A stretch of 5,474 bases of DNA from Erwinia sp. (GTDB lineage Bacteria > Pseudomonadota > Gammaproteobacteria > Enterobacterales > Enterobacteriaceae), in contig DOOK01000169.1 in the NCBI GenBank assembly GCA_003512805.1, positions 1-5,474 of the forward strand, given 5' to 3'. A program made the position numbers and the translations under genes. The notes beneath the pieces are model-generated. The model did no database searches. It was not told the origin of the DNA and worked only from the letters and a program-made list of their open reading frames with translations. This document shows positions 1-4,927 of the stretch, one piece after another (position 1 is the stretch's first letter; the number at the start of each line of letters is the position of its first letter).

Positions 1-562
1 GATCGCCGCTTTCAGACGCGCCTGAAGAAGCGGGCAACGCCGCCTCGTCTACCTCGCCACTAAACAGATGCATATAGCGGCTTTCGCGCTTGCCCGGCTC
101 GCGCGCCAGCCGCACGACAAACGGGCCATCTTCACGTGCAGCAAGGTTTTCCAGCGTCTGCTCAAGCTCTGCCATATCGGTGAACTCGTGCAGTCGGGTG
201 CTGCGCGTGCGCAGTTCACCCGGCGTTTGCGGGCCGCGCAGCAGCAGCGTGGTCACCAGCGCCAGTTCTGCGGCAGAAAATCTGAGCTGGCCGAATTCGC
301 TGTTGCAGAAGCGGTGCTCATACTTCACTACTCTTTGCCCGGATCCGCTAAACGAGGTTATTAAATGTTTTTTCGTCAGCAAATCCAGCGCATCCTGTAC
401 GCCGGTTTCCCCCAGCGTCATCACAGGCTCGCGGTTAGATTTTTGATTACAGGCGGTGACCACGCCGTTCAGCGACATAGGGTACTGATCGGGCGTTGTT
501 ACCTGCTTTTCCAGCAGGCAGCCAATGATGCGTGCCTCAACGGGCGAAAGAAGAGTTTTCAT
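1..562 (-). CDS. yceH: YceH family protein (DUF480, winged-helix), 3' end outside window
   Basis: Reading the minus strand from the ATG at 562 gives 187 open codons to the window edge. The translation begins [20 protein letters not shown] and contains [44 protein letters not shown] and [19 protein letters not shown], all landmarks of E. coli YceH (about 215 residues). Only the variable linker and C-terminal coiled-coil tail, roughly 30 residues, should be missing. The family is built of two winged-helix-like domains; its molecular role is not established, and DNA binding is only suggested by the fold. The start codon shares its A with the TAA stop of rimJ (TAATG) and only a weak GGA lies upstream, so translation is probably coupled to rimJ. 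Identification is firm; function is open. Confidence 0.95.
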   Translation of the reverse strand, partial: MKTLLSPVEARIIGCLLEKQVTTPDQYPMSLNGVVTACNQKSNREPVMTLGETGVQDALDLLTKKHLITSFSGSGQRVVKYEHRFCNSEFGQLRFSAAELALVTTLLLRGPQTPGELRTRSTRLHEFTDMAELEQTLENLAAREDGPFVVRLAREPGKRESRYMHLFSGEVDEAALPASSGASESGD

Positions 563-1158
563 TAAAGGGGTCCACGTCGTTCGGGTGTCCATTCTCTGGC
601 GGTCAACGCGGTTAATACGTGATCCTGCCAGCGTCCATCTATCAACAGATAATCTTTGGCATAGCCCTCTTTTTCAAAGCCGAGCCGGGCCAACAGGTCG
701 CCGCTGCGCTGATTATGCGGCATATAGTTAGCCATAATTCTGTGCATATGCTGCTGGCGCTGCATATAACGAATGGCCGACTGGAGCGCCTCAAACATCA
801 TGCCCTGTCCCTGCCATTTTTGCCCCAGCGAATAGCCCAGATAGCAGGCGTGAAACGAGCCACGTACCACATTACTGAAATTCGCTACGCCACGGACTTC
901 GTTTTCGTCGGGATCCATCACCGCAAAATAGTAGGCGCTGCCCTGCTTGTGCATATCGGTGATAAGCCCCAGCCGGGCCTGCCAGCCGGAAGGATAGCAG
1001 TGGCTTTCATCGCGAATCGGTTCCCAGGGCTTCAGAAATGCCCGGTTTTCCGCATAGTAGTCCGCCAGACGCCAGGCGTCTCTCTCATGAACGAGGCGCA
1101 CGACCAGCCTGTCGGTGGTCAGACGCACTTTAGGGGCTGCGGAACGGTAGCCAAACAT
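562..1158 (-). CDS. rimJ: Ribosomal protein uS5 (S5)-alanine N-acetyltransferase RimJ
   Basis: This 198-residue GNAT-family enzyme transfers acetyl from acetyl-CoA to the N-terminal alanine of ribosomal protein S5 in the cytoplasm (family knowledge from E. coli RimJ, 194 residues). The sequence is nearly collinear with E. coli: MFGYRS at the start, [51 protein letters not shown], the acetyl-CoA pyrophosphate-binding loop QKWQGQG (residues 113-119), ANYMPHN and [16 protein letters not shown]. The reading frame is open 27 codons further upstream, to an ATG at 1239, but the start at 1158 matches the E. coli N-terminus and has AGGAG ideally placed at about 1164-1168. The C-terminus is a few residues longer than in E. 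coli and ends RRGPL. Its stop overlaps the yceH start by one base, giving a rimJ-yceH operon as in E. coli. Confidence 0.96.
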   Translation of the reverse strand: MFGYRSAAPKVRLTTDRLVVRLVHERDAWRLADYYAENRAFLKPWEPIRDESHCYPSGWQARLGLITDMHKQGSAYYFAVMDPDENEVRGVANFSNVVRGSFHACYLGYSLGQKWQGQGMMFEALQSAIRYMQRQQHMHRIMANYMPHNQRSGDLLARLGFEKEGYAKDYLLIDGRWQDHVLTALTAREWTPERRGPL

Positions 1159-1237
1159 CTTTTCTCCTGGATTCAGCCAGTCATCAATAAAAGTACCGCG
1201 TTGCCTCGACGGCAGGCTGTCGTACGCCCATCTCTTC

Positions 1238-1267
1238 ACTATAACCGCCTGATTGCAGTCGGGTAAA
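1238..1267 (-). promoter_or_regulatory. Candidate sigma70 promoter for rimJ-yceH
   Basis: On the minus strand, TTTACC (1267-1262, 4 of 6 to TTGACA) is followed after 18 bases by TATAGT (1243-1238, 5 of 6 to TATAAT). Transcription would start near 1231 and leave a leader of about 70 bases before the rimJ ATG at 1158. It points away from the hrp box, so the two genes are divergently transcribed. Assigned by eye only. Confidence 0.45.
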
Positions 1268-1356
1268 ATAATGTCAGGAATTTTTCGCCAGGGTGAAGAT
1301 CCAGTTGGTTAAAAAGCAGATAAAAAAGCGCCCGGAGGAAACGCGGCGGTGAAGGA

Positions 1357-1384
1357 GGAACCACGCCGCCTTTTCTCTCACTAA
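1357..1384 (+). promoter_or_regulatory. hrp box: HrpL-dependent (ECF sigma) promoter
   Basis: GGAACC at 1357-1362 is followed, after exactly 15 bases, by TCACTAA at 1378-1384. The HrpL promoter consensus in Pseudomonas syringae and Erwinia is GGAACC, 15-16 bases, then CCACNNA; only the first C of the second block differs (T here). Spacing, order and strand are correct for the gene beginning at 1418, and the expected transcription start near 1390 gives a leader of about 28 bases. This places the downstream gene in the HrpL regulon, expressed with the Hrp type III secretion system in plant-like conditions. HrpL itself is not encoded in the window. Confidence 0.85.
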
Positions 1385-1405
1385 CAGAGCCTGTTCTGTC
1401 TTTTA

Positions 1406-1420
1406 AAAGGTATGCTGATG
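1406..1420 (+). promoter_or_regulatory. Ribosome binding site that decides the effector start
   Basis: AAAGG at 1406-1410 precedes two in-frame ATGs, at 1412 and 1418. The first lies one base from the Shine-Dalgarno sequence, too close for initiation; the second has a normal 7-base spacer. The protein therefore most likely starts at 1418 (MHINN) rather than with the two extra residues Met-Leu. Confidence 0.75.
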
Positions 1421-2902
1421 CACATCAATAATCGTCCGCCCTCTACCACGCCAGTGGAGCAATCGACAGGCCCCTCTACAGGTAAAATGACTGTTTCCAA
1501 CACGGCAGGCTCCGACGCGCCGTCAATGAGCAACCTGAAAAATCAGCTTACGCCTCGCAGCGAAGACTATCTTTCGCGGTTTAAACATCATGGTTCTCTG
1601 ACGGAGAAAGCCATGGCAAACGCGGCATCGACCGCGCTGGAACACGATCGCTTTCTGGCGAACCCGGGCAGGGAGAAGCCCGTGACCCAGTTTGGTGTCA
1701 CCATGAACCTGAATGGGTGTAAGGGCATGCTGCTGGCGAACTTTACCTCGCATAACGACAGGCTTGAGCTGGAAGCGTTAGCTTTTCGTGAAGAACGCTT
1801 TTTTGAAGCTGAAGCAGGCAAGATTGAGATGGTCGTTCTGGATCGCGCGCGCGATCTGCCCGAGGTGAAGCCTCATCAGCCTTCAGCTGAAGAAGCGGAT
1901 TCCCGGGCTGAAAGCGCTGGCGTGGAAAGTCATGCAAATGCTGGCGCGCATGCCGATGCTGAGGGAGCTGTCGCCGATACGCCCCCTGCTTTATCACCAG
2001 AAAAACCTCTCTCAGACCGTGAGATTGCAGAAGCAAAAAAAGCGCTCGATAAAGATATAAAGCGGTTTGACAACCAAACCATGCAGCGAAAAATGGCCAG
2101 CAAGCTGGCCGATACCCAGATCAAGGAAGGCCGTTACAACAGCCGATTCACCGCGTTACCGGCCGCTCATGCCAGCGTGGCCAGTGCCAGGATAACCGCT
2201 AAAACCACCCAGGTCAGCGCCAAAGCAAAAGAGGCGGTCACGACTTATTTTCAGCAGGCGTTTGGTCTGGAAGAAAAAAGCAGGCCGGCTCTGCGACCCG
2301 CGCCGGTGGAACCTGCTGCAATCGTCGATGTGCCTGCCGGTCAGCAGTATCAATTCAGCAAGCATGAGTTTGCCGATTTTTATGAGGAACACTGGTTACC
2401 CCTTCGGGAAAACACGGCGGAGCCGGAGCACGCCGACACGGCGCTTTCTACACAAACCAGTCGTCCCGGCTCCGCAACAGGTCTGCCAGATTCAGCTGGC
2501 AGCACGCAACCCACCGCTTTGCCGCGTCGCCATGCACGTTTTATCAATCAGGACATACAAAATGCGCTCCGGCAGCAGCTTGAGGCGGGGTCGTCGTCGC
2601 CCTCTTCACCCGCCGAGCCCCTGCCGCAAAGTGCACAGACCAGCCGTCCCGGGTCCGCAGCAGGTCTGCCAGATTCACCTGATGTCACGCAGCCTGACGC
2701 TTCATCACGGCGCTATGCCCAATTGTTCAGCCAGGACCTGCAAAGCGAGCTTCAGCAGCAGCTTGAATCAGGTTCCTCCTCGTCCTCTTCGGCAGCGGAT
2801 TCTGCGCCGCAAAATCGGCGCTATGGCGCCAACTTTGATGAGCAGTTCATCAACCAGCTAAAAGAGAGACTGAATAACTTGCCTTCACGCCAGGAAAAGT
2901 AA
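1418..2902 (+). CDS. Putative HrpL-regulated type III secreted effector, unknown activity
   Basis: I do not recognise this 494-residue protein. Its first 50 residues meet the three rules described for P. syringae type III substrates: an aliphatic residue at position 3 (Ile), no acidic residue in the first 12 (first is Glu14), and high Ser (8 of 50, plus 7 Thr). There is no signal peptide or membrane segment. In order: disordered Ser/Thr/Pro N-terminus (1-40); a probably folded part (about 40-150), including VTQFGVTMNLNGCKG with the only cysteine; an Ala/Glu/His-rich linker (153-197); a basic, Lys/Ala-rich helical stretch (198-287); an aromatic patch YQFSKHEFADFYEEHW (311-326); then Ser/Pro-rich tandem repeats with amphipathic helices (346-494). 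No catalytic signature is apparent. The gene stands alone between a hrp box and a terminator, in the slot occupied by mdtH in E. coli, with no chaperone gene beside it. Secretion is inferred from promoter and N-terminus; a scaffold or binding role fits the repeats but is unproven. Confidence 0.8.
   Translation: MHINNRPPSTTPVEQSTGPSTGKMTVSNTAGSDAPSMSNLKNQLTPRSEDYLSRFKHHGSLTEKAMANAASTALEHDRFLANPGREKPVTQFGVTMNLNGCKGMLLANFTSHNDRLELEALAFREERFFEAEAGKIEMVVLDRARDLPEVKPHQPSAEEADSRAESAGVESHANAGAHADAEGAVADTPPALSPEKPLSDREIAEAKKALDKDIKRFDNQTMQRKMASKLADTQIKEGRYNSRFTALPAAHASVASARITAKTTQVSAKAKEAVTTYFQQAFGLEEKSRPALRPAPVEPAAIVDVPAGQQYQFSKHEFADFYEEHWLPLRENTAEPEHADTALSTQTSRPGSATGLPDSAGSTQPTALPRRHARFINQDIQNALRQQLEAGSSSPSSPAEPLPQSAQTSRPGSAAGLPDSPDVTQPDASSRRYAQLFSQDLQSELQQQLESGSSSSSSAADSAPQNRRYGANFDEQFINQLKERLNNLPSRQEK
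2453..2899 (+). repeat. In-gene tandem repeat: two 183-bp units plus a third partial unit
   Basis: Unit 1 (2453-2635) and unit 2 (2636-2818) are directly adjacent and exactly 183 bp, 61 codons, apart. Each encodes QTSRPGSA(T/A)GLPDS, then a variable piece, then an Arg-Arg-aromatic helix (RRHARFINQDIQ and RRYAQLFSQDLQ, both continuing to a QQLE core), then a Ser/Pro spacer. The DNA of the SRPGSA segment differs at only about 3 of 38 positions, while the helices have diverged more. A third copy of the helix alone (RRYGANFDEQFINQ, from 2816) ends the protein. Its start is 36 codons after the second helix rather than 61, so the SRPG segment is missing before it. Confidence 0.9.
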
Positions 2903-2932
2903 GCATGGTTGAATTTTACCCATGAAAAAATC

Positions 2933-2955
2933 AGGGATAAATGATTATCCCTTTT
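2933..2955 (+). terminator. Rho-independent terminator of the effector gene
   Basis: AGGGATAA (2933-2940) and TTATCCCT (2945-2952) form a perfect 8-bp stem with a 4-base loop, followed by a short T run (TTTT, 2952-2955). It starts 30 bases after the effector stop. The A run just upstream (2925-2930) could let it work in the other direction too. The stem is only moderately GC-rich and the T run is short, so efficiency is uncertain. Confidence 0.6.
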
Positions 2956-3320
2956 CAATACCTGCCGCGGACTCACGGAGCGCATGGAGCCACTACGCGA
3001 TTCCAGATAATATGGCGCAGTTAAGCACTGCCCGCGGGTTGTGCTTTTCCCTGCCGAAGGGGCGGACAGAAAGCAATATTCGTTTGGCAAGCTGAAGCAT
3101 GACAGGAGCGTCGTATGTTGCGCGGCAACAGCCCTGACTTTGCCGGAGGGCATTTAGTGAAGCTATTTTATCTACAGCAAAAGTGATGACTTTGCCCGAG
3201 TAAGCGCGGCGTTTTTTAGCGGTGGCCTGCTGCCATCTTTCGGAAATATCGGTTAAGAACTGAAACACCCCTTTCCCTGAACCTGACAAGGCGAGAGCAG
3301 TAAACGGACAACCGCGGTGG
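2956..3320. other. Gene-free stretch between the effector and grxB
   Basis: I can support no gene here. All frames were read for remnants of mdtH, the E. coli neighbour of grxB, and none was found. There is a 121-codon open frame on the minus strand (3358-2993) and a 57-codon frame on the plus strand (2922-3095). Neither has a Shine-Dalgarno sequence or a recognisable domain. A small inverted repeat, TGTTGC-GCG-GCAACA, lies at 3116-3130. There are no transposase remnants, tRNA or long direct repeats. The segment may be an unclassified dispersed repeat or decayed DNA. Confidence 0.5.
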
Positions 3321-3321
3321 T

Positions 3322-3350
3322 TTGCCCTGTCAGCCGTTCTCTTCCATACT
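3322..3350 (+). promoter_or_regulatory. Candidate sigma70 promoter for grxB
   Basis: TTGCCC (3322-3327, 4 of 6) and CATACT (3345-3350, 4 of 6) are separated by the optimal 17 bases. The start would be near 3357, about 58 bases before the grxB start codon, placing the 3371-3390 inverted repeat in the mRNA leader. Both elements are weak matches, and other -10-like sequences lie close by (TACATT at 3358). Confidence 0.35.
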
Positions 3351-3370
3351 CCCTGCATACATTAAGAAGA

Positions 3371-3390
3371 TTAACGGTATTTGCCGTTAA
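3371..3390 (+). repeat. Perfect inverted repeat in the grxB leader
   Basis: TTAACGG (3371-3377) and CCGTTAA (3384-3390) are perfect reverse complements around a 6-base centre, ending 11 bases before the grxB Shine-Dalgarno sequence. It may be an operator for a dimeric regulator or an RNA hairpin in the leader. It is not followed by a T run, so it is not a terminator. Confidence 0.6.
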
Positions 3391-3401
3391 CTTCAGCATT
3401 G

Positions 3402-3417
3402 TAAGGAGGCACTTTTG
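3402..3417 (+). promoter_or_regulatory. Strong ribosome binding site deciding a TTG start for grxB
   Basis: TAAGGAGG (3402-3409), nearly the full anti-Shine-Dalgarno complement, is followed after 5 bases by TTG at 3415-3417. The next codons encode KLFIYEHCP, which aligns residue for residue with the N-terminus of E. coli GrxB (MKLYIYDHCP). No ATG or GTG is available at this position, so a TTG start is well supported. Confidence 0.85.
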
Positions 3418-4062
3418 AAACTGTTTATTTACGAACATTGTCCGTTCTGCGTAAAAGCGCGCATGATCTTTGGCCTGAAAAATCTGCCGGTCGAGCTGGT
3501 GGTGATGCTAAATGACGATGAGGAAACGCCGAAGAAGCTGATCGGGCAAAAAATGGCGCCGATCCTGATGAAGGAGGACGGCAGCTGTATGCCGGAGAGC
3601 CTGGATATTGTTGCCTTTGTGGATAAAAGTGACGGCGAACCGCTGCTGACCGGCCGCACTAACCCGGCCATCAGCGACTGGCTACGCCACGTCAACAGCT
3701 ACCTGAACAAACTGCTGCTGCCGCGCATCGCTACGGCGCCCTTTGCCGAATTCGCCACGCCGGAAGCGCGCCGCTATTTTACCGGGAAAAAAGAGGCCAG
3801 CGTCGGCAGCTTCGACGAGCTGAAACAGCATTCCGCCGGCTTTATCAAAAAGATCAATGACGATCTGCGCCAGCTCGATAAGCTGATTGTCAAACCCAAC
3901 GCGGTGAATGGTGAACTGTCACTGGACGATATCCAGCTTTTCCCGGTGCTGCGCTCTCTGACCCTGGTGGCGGGCGTTGAGTATCCCAGCCGCGTAGCCG
4001 ACTATCGCGATAACATGGCGAAACAGACGCAGATCAATCTGCTCTCTTCCGTCGCTGCCTGA
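3415..4062 (+). CDS. grxB: Glutaredoxin 2 (GrxB)
   Basis: The protein has 215 residues, the same length as E. coli Grx2, and aligns with it throughout. Grx2 is an atypical large glutaredoxin with a glutathione S-transferase fold that reduces protein disulfides and glutathionylated proteins with glutathione in the cytoplasm. The thioredoxin-like domain (about 1-72) carries the active site C9-P-F-C12 (CPYC in E. coli), the conserved cis-proline P49 and the glutathione-contacting PES segment (60-62). The all-helical domain follows and ends with the family signature PNAVNGELSLDDIQLFP and SRVADYRDNMAKQTQINLL. It starts with TTG behind a very strong ribosome binding site. In E. coli grxB lies between mdtH and yceB; here yceB is still downstream but mdtH is absent upstream. 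It has its own leader and terminator. Confidence 0.96.
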   Translation: MKLFIYEHCPFCVKARMIFGLKNLPVELVVMLNDDEETPKKLIGQKMAPILMKEDGSCMPESLDIVAFVDKSDGEPLLTGRTNPAISDWLRHVNSYLNKLLLPRIATAPFAEFATPEARRYFTGKKEASVGSFDELKQHSAGFIKKINDDLRQLDKLIVKPNAVNGELSLDDIQLFPVLRSLTLVAGVEYPSRVADYRDNMAKQTQINLLSSVAA

Positions 4063-4067
4063 TTTCA

Positions 4068-4098
4068 CGGGGCCGTGTTCGCGGCCCCGCCTTATTTC
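4068..4098 (+). terminator. Probable Rho-independent terminator of grxB
   Basis: CGGGGCCG (4068-4075) pairs with CGGCCCCG (4082-4089) in an 8-bp, all-GC stem with a 6-base loop, starting 5 bases after the grxB stop. The following tract (CCTTATTTCGT) has few and interrupted Ts, so the stem is strong but the release signal is weak. Confidence 0.6.
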
Positions 4099-4216
4099 GT
4101 CACAACTTTTTCCCGCCCTTACCTCCCCCAGCCTGGTGACTCTTCGTCATTTGTCGGGCAAGCTAACGCCTCGCGTCAGAAGGGGTAACTGACGTCATAA
4201 CGTTACGAGGAGCACT
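4099..4216 (+). promoter_or_regulatory. yceB upstream region, promoter not resolved
   Basis: I could not find a convincing -35/-10 pair in this stretch. It contains an 8-bp palindrome, TGACGTCA (4190-4197), close to the ribosome binding site GAGGAG (4207-4212), which sits 4 bases before the yceB ATG. Transcription may start here or partly come from read-through of the grxB terminator. Confidence 0.3.
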
Positions 4217-4780
4217 ATGAACAATCTTATACGGGGCGCGATGGCCCTGATGTTGACGCTAAGCCTGGCGGGCTGCAACAAGCTGACCCACTATTCCGTT
4301 AGCGAGCAGGAAGTGAACCAGGCGCTGCAAAAGCACAATAATTTTGAAAAACAGATTGGCATGGCCGGGCTGGTTGATGCCCATATTGTCCTGACCGATC
4401 TCAGCAGCAAAATCGGGCGTGAAGAGGCGGATAAAGTCACCCTGACCGGTAAAGCCACCGTCGATATCAGCTCGCTGTTTGGGCCACAGCATGCGGAGAT
4501 GCTGTTGACCATGAAAGCGCAGCCTGTTTTCGACAAGGAAAAGGGCGCGATTTTCCTGAAAGATATGCAGCTGACCGACGTACAGGCGCAGCCTGCGAAA
4601 ATGCAGGGCGTTCTGAACACGCTGACGCCCTATCTGAACCAGTCACTGAAAGATTATTTCAATCAGAAACCGGCCTGGGTGCTCAGCGCCGATCGCAGCA
4701 AAGCGGAGTCGCTGGCGAAGCGCTTCGCTACCGGTCTGGAAGTGAAGCCCGGCGAGCTGATTATTCCGTTTACGGACTAA
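4217..4780 (+). CDS. yceB: YceB family lipoprotein (DUF1439)
   Basis: This 187-residue lipoprotein matches E. coli YceB (186 residues). A short basic N-terminus (Arg6) and a hydrophobic stretch lead to the lipobox L17-A-G-C20. Cys20 should be lipidated and the signal peptide removed by signal peptidase II. Asn at +2 is not an inner-membrane retention signal, so the outer membrane is expected. The mature part shows family landmarks: KHNNF, DAHIVLTDL, GREEADKVTLTG, PVFDKEKGAIFLKDM, LTPYLNQSLKDYFNQKPA and the C-terminal VKPGELIIPFTD. The domain belongs to a lipid-binding-like fold class, but no function has been demonstrated that I can cite. The start at 4217 has GAGGAG 4 bases upstream. It lies between grxB and pyrC as in E. 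coli. Confidence 0.95.
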   Translation: MNNLIRGAMALMLTLSLAGCNKLTHYSVSEQEVNQALQKHNNFEKQIGMAGLVDAHIVLTDLSSKIGREEADKVTLTGKATVDISSLFGPQHAEMLLTMKAQPVFDKEKGAIFLKDMQLTDVQAQPAKMQGVLNTLTPYLNQSLKDYFNQKPAWVLSADRSKAESLAKRFATGLEVKPGELIIPFTD

Positions 4781-4785
4781 AGCCT

Positions 4786-4826
4786 CAGGGTTTTCCGGAC
4801 GTACCGGGAAACCCTGTTCTCTTTTT
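4786..4826 (+). terminator. Rho-independent terminator of yceB
   Basis: CAGGGTTTTCCGG (4786-4798) pairs with CCGGGAAACCCTG (4804-4816): 13 bp with one G-U wobble and a 5-base loop (ACGTA), followed by TTCTCTTTTT (4817-4826). It begins 5 bases after the yceB stop. This is the strongest terminator in the window and separates yceB from pyrC transcription. A second small hairpin (CCTGC-ATAAA-GCAGG, 4833-4847) follows just before the pyrC operator. Confidence 0.9.
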
Positions 4827-4846
4827 CCGCTGCCTGCATAAAGCAG

Positions 4847-4862
4847 GTGCAAACGTTTGGCT
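4847..4862 (+). promoter_or_regulatory. PurR operator of pyrC
   Basis: GTGCAAACGTTTGGCT contains the palindromic core GCAAACGTTTG and matches about 12 of 16 positions of the PurR consensus (ACGCAAACGTTTGCGT). E. coli pyrC is repressed by PurR with hypoxanthine or guanine as corepressor. The site here overlaps the expected -35 region, so bound PurR would block RNA polymerase. Confidence 0.85.
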
Positions 4863-4884
4863 TTCCCTTTATCCTTGATACCCG
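4847..4884 (+). promoter_or_regulatory. pyrC promoter and alternative start sites
   Basis: A -10 element TATCCT (4870-4875) lies 17 bases after a poor -35 (GTGCAA, 4847-4852) that is inside the PurR box. The start region, 6-9 bases after the -10, reads CCCGG (4881-4885). E. coli pyrC also starts within a CCGG run, and the CTP/GTP ratio decides between a C start and a G start. The same arrangement is seen here. Confidence 0.65.
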
Positions 4885-4918
4885 GCCAAATCGCGCCATA
4901 CGATTTCACTTCTGCCGG
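4882..4918 (+). promoter_or_regulatory. pyrC leader hairpin sequestering the ribosome binding site
   Basis: CCGGC (4882-4886), at the 5' end of the transcript, is complementary to GCCGG (4914-4918), which overlaps the Shine-Dalgarno GGAG (4917-4920). An inner 6-bp stem, AAATCG (4888-4893) with CGATTT (4901-4906), brings the two arms together. By the E. coli pyrC mechanism, high CTP favours a C start, the complete hairpin and blocked translation. Low pyrimidines favour a G start, loss of the first Cs, an unstable hairpin and translation. Pairing is seen directly; the mechanism is inferred by homology. Confidence 0.8.
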
Positions 4919-4927
4919 AGCCTGTCT

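Noticed and set aside
68..446. Plus-strand open frames of 98 and 118 codons
   Set aside because: Both are antisense to yceH, whose minus-strand frame is clearly homologous to E. coli YceH.
1000..1024. Second hrp-box-like sequence on the minus strand, GGAACC-N15-CCACTGC
   Set aside because: It lies inside rimJ and encodes the conserved EP(I/V)RDESHC segment shared with E. coli, points into rimJ with no gene start after it, and lacks the final A. Coincidence of coding sequence is the simpler explanation.
1159..1239. 27-residue N-terminal extension of RimJ from the ATG at 1239
   Set aside because: The ATG at 1158 has AGGAG at the right distance and matches the E. coli N-terminus; the upstream ATG overlaps the predicted -10 element.
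619..1266. 215-codon open frame on the plus strand
   Set aside because: It is antisense to rimJ, which is firmly identified; the frame shows no domain and is a shadow of the GC-rich coding pattern.
2581..2818. Ser-codon runs (TCG/TCC/TCT) as a simple-sequence phase-variable tract
   Set aside because: The runs are mixed triplets rather than one repeated unit, so slippage would be rare and would keep the frame.
2262..2861. 199-codon plus-strand frame overlapping the effector gene
   Set aside because: It is in another register of the repeat region, has no ribosome binding site, and the Pro/Arg-rich translation is what a shifted Ser/Gln-rich frame produces.
2922..3095. 57-codon plus-strand frame starting MKKSGINDYP, a possible small partner or chaperone of the effector
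   Set aside because: It has no Shine-Dalgarno sequence, contains the effector terminator within its first codons, and lacks the acidic, helical character of type III chaperones.
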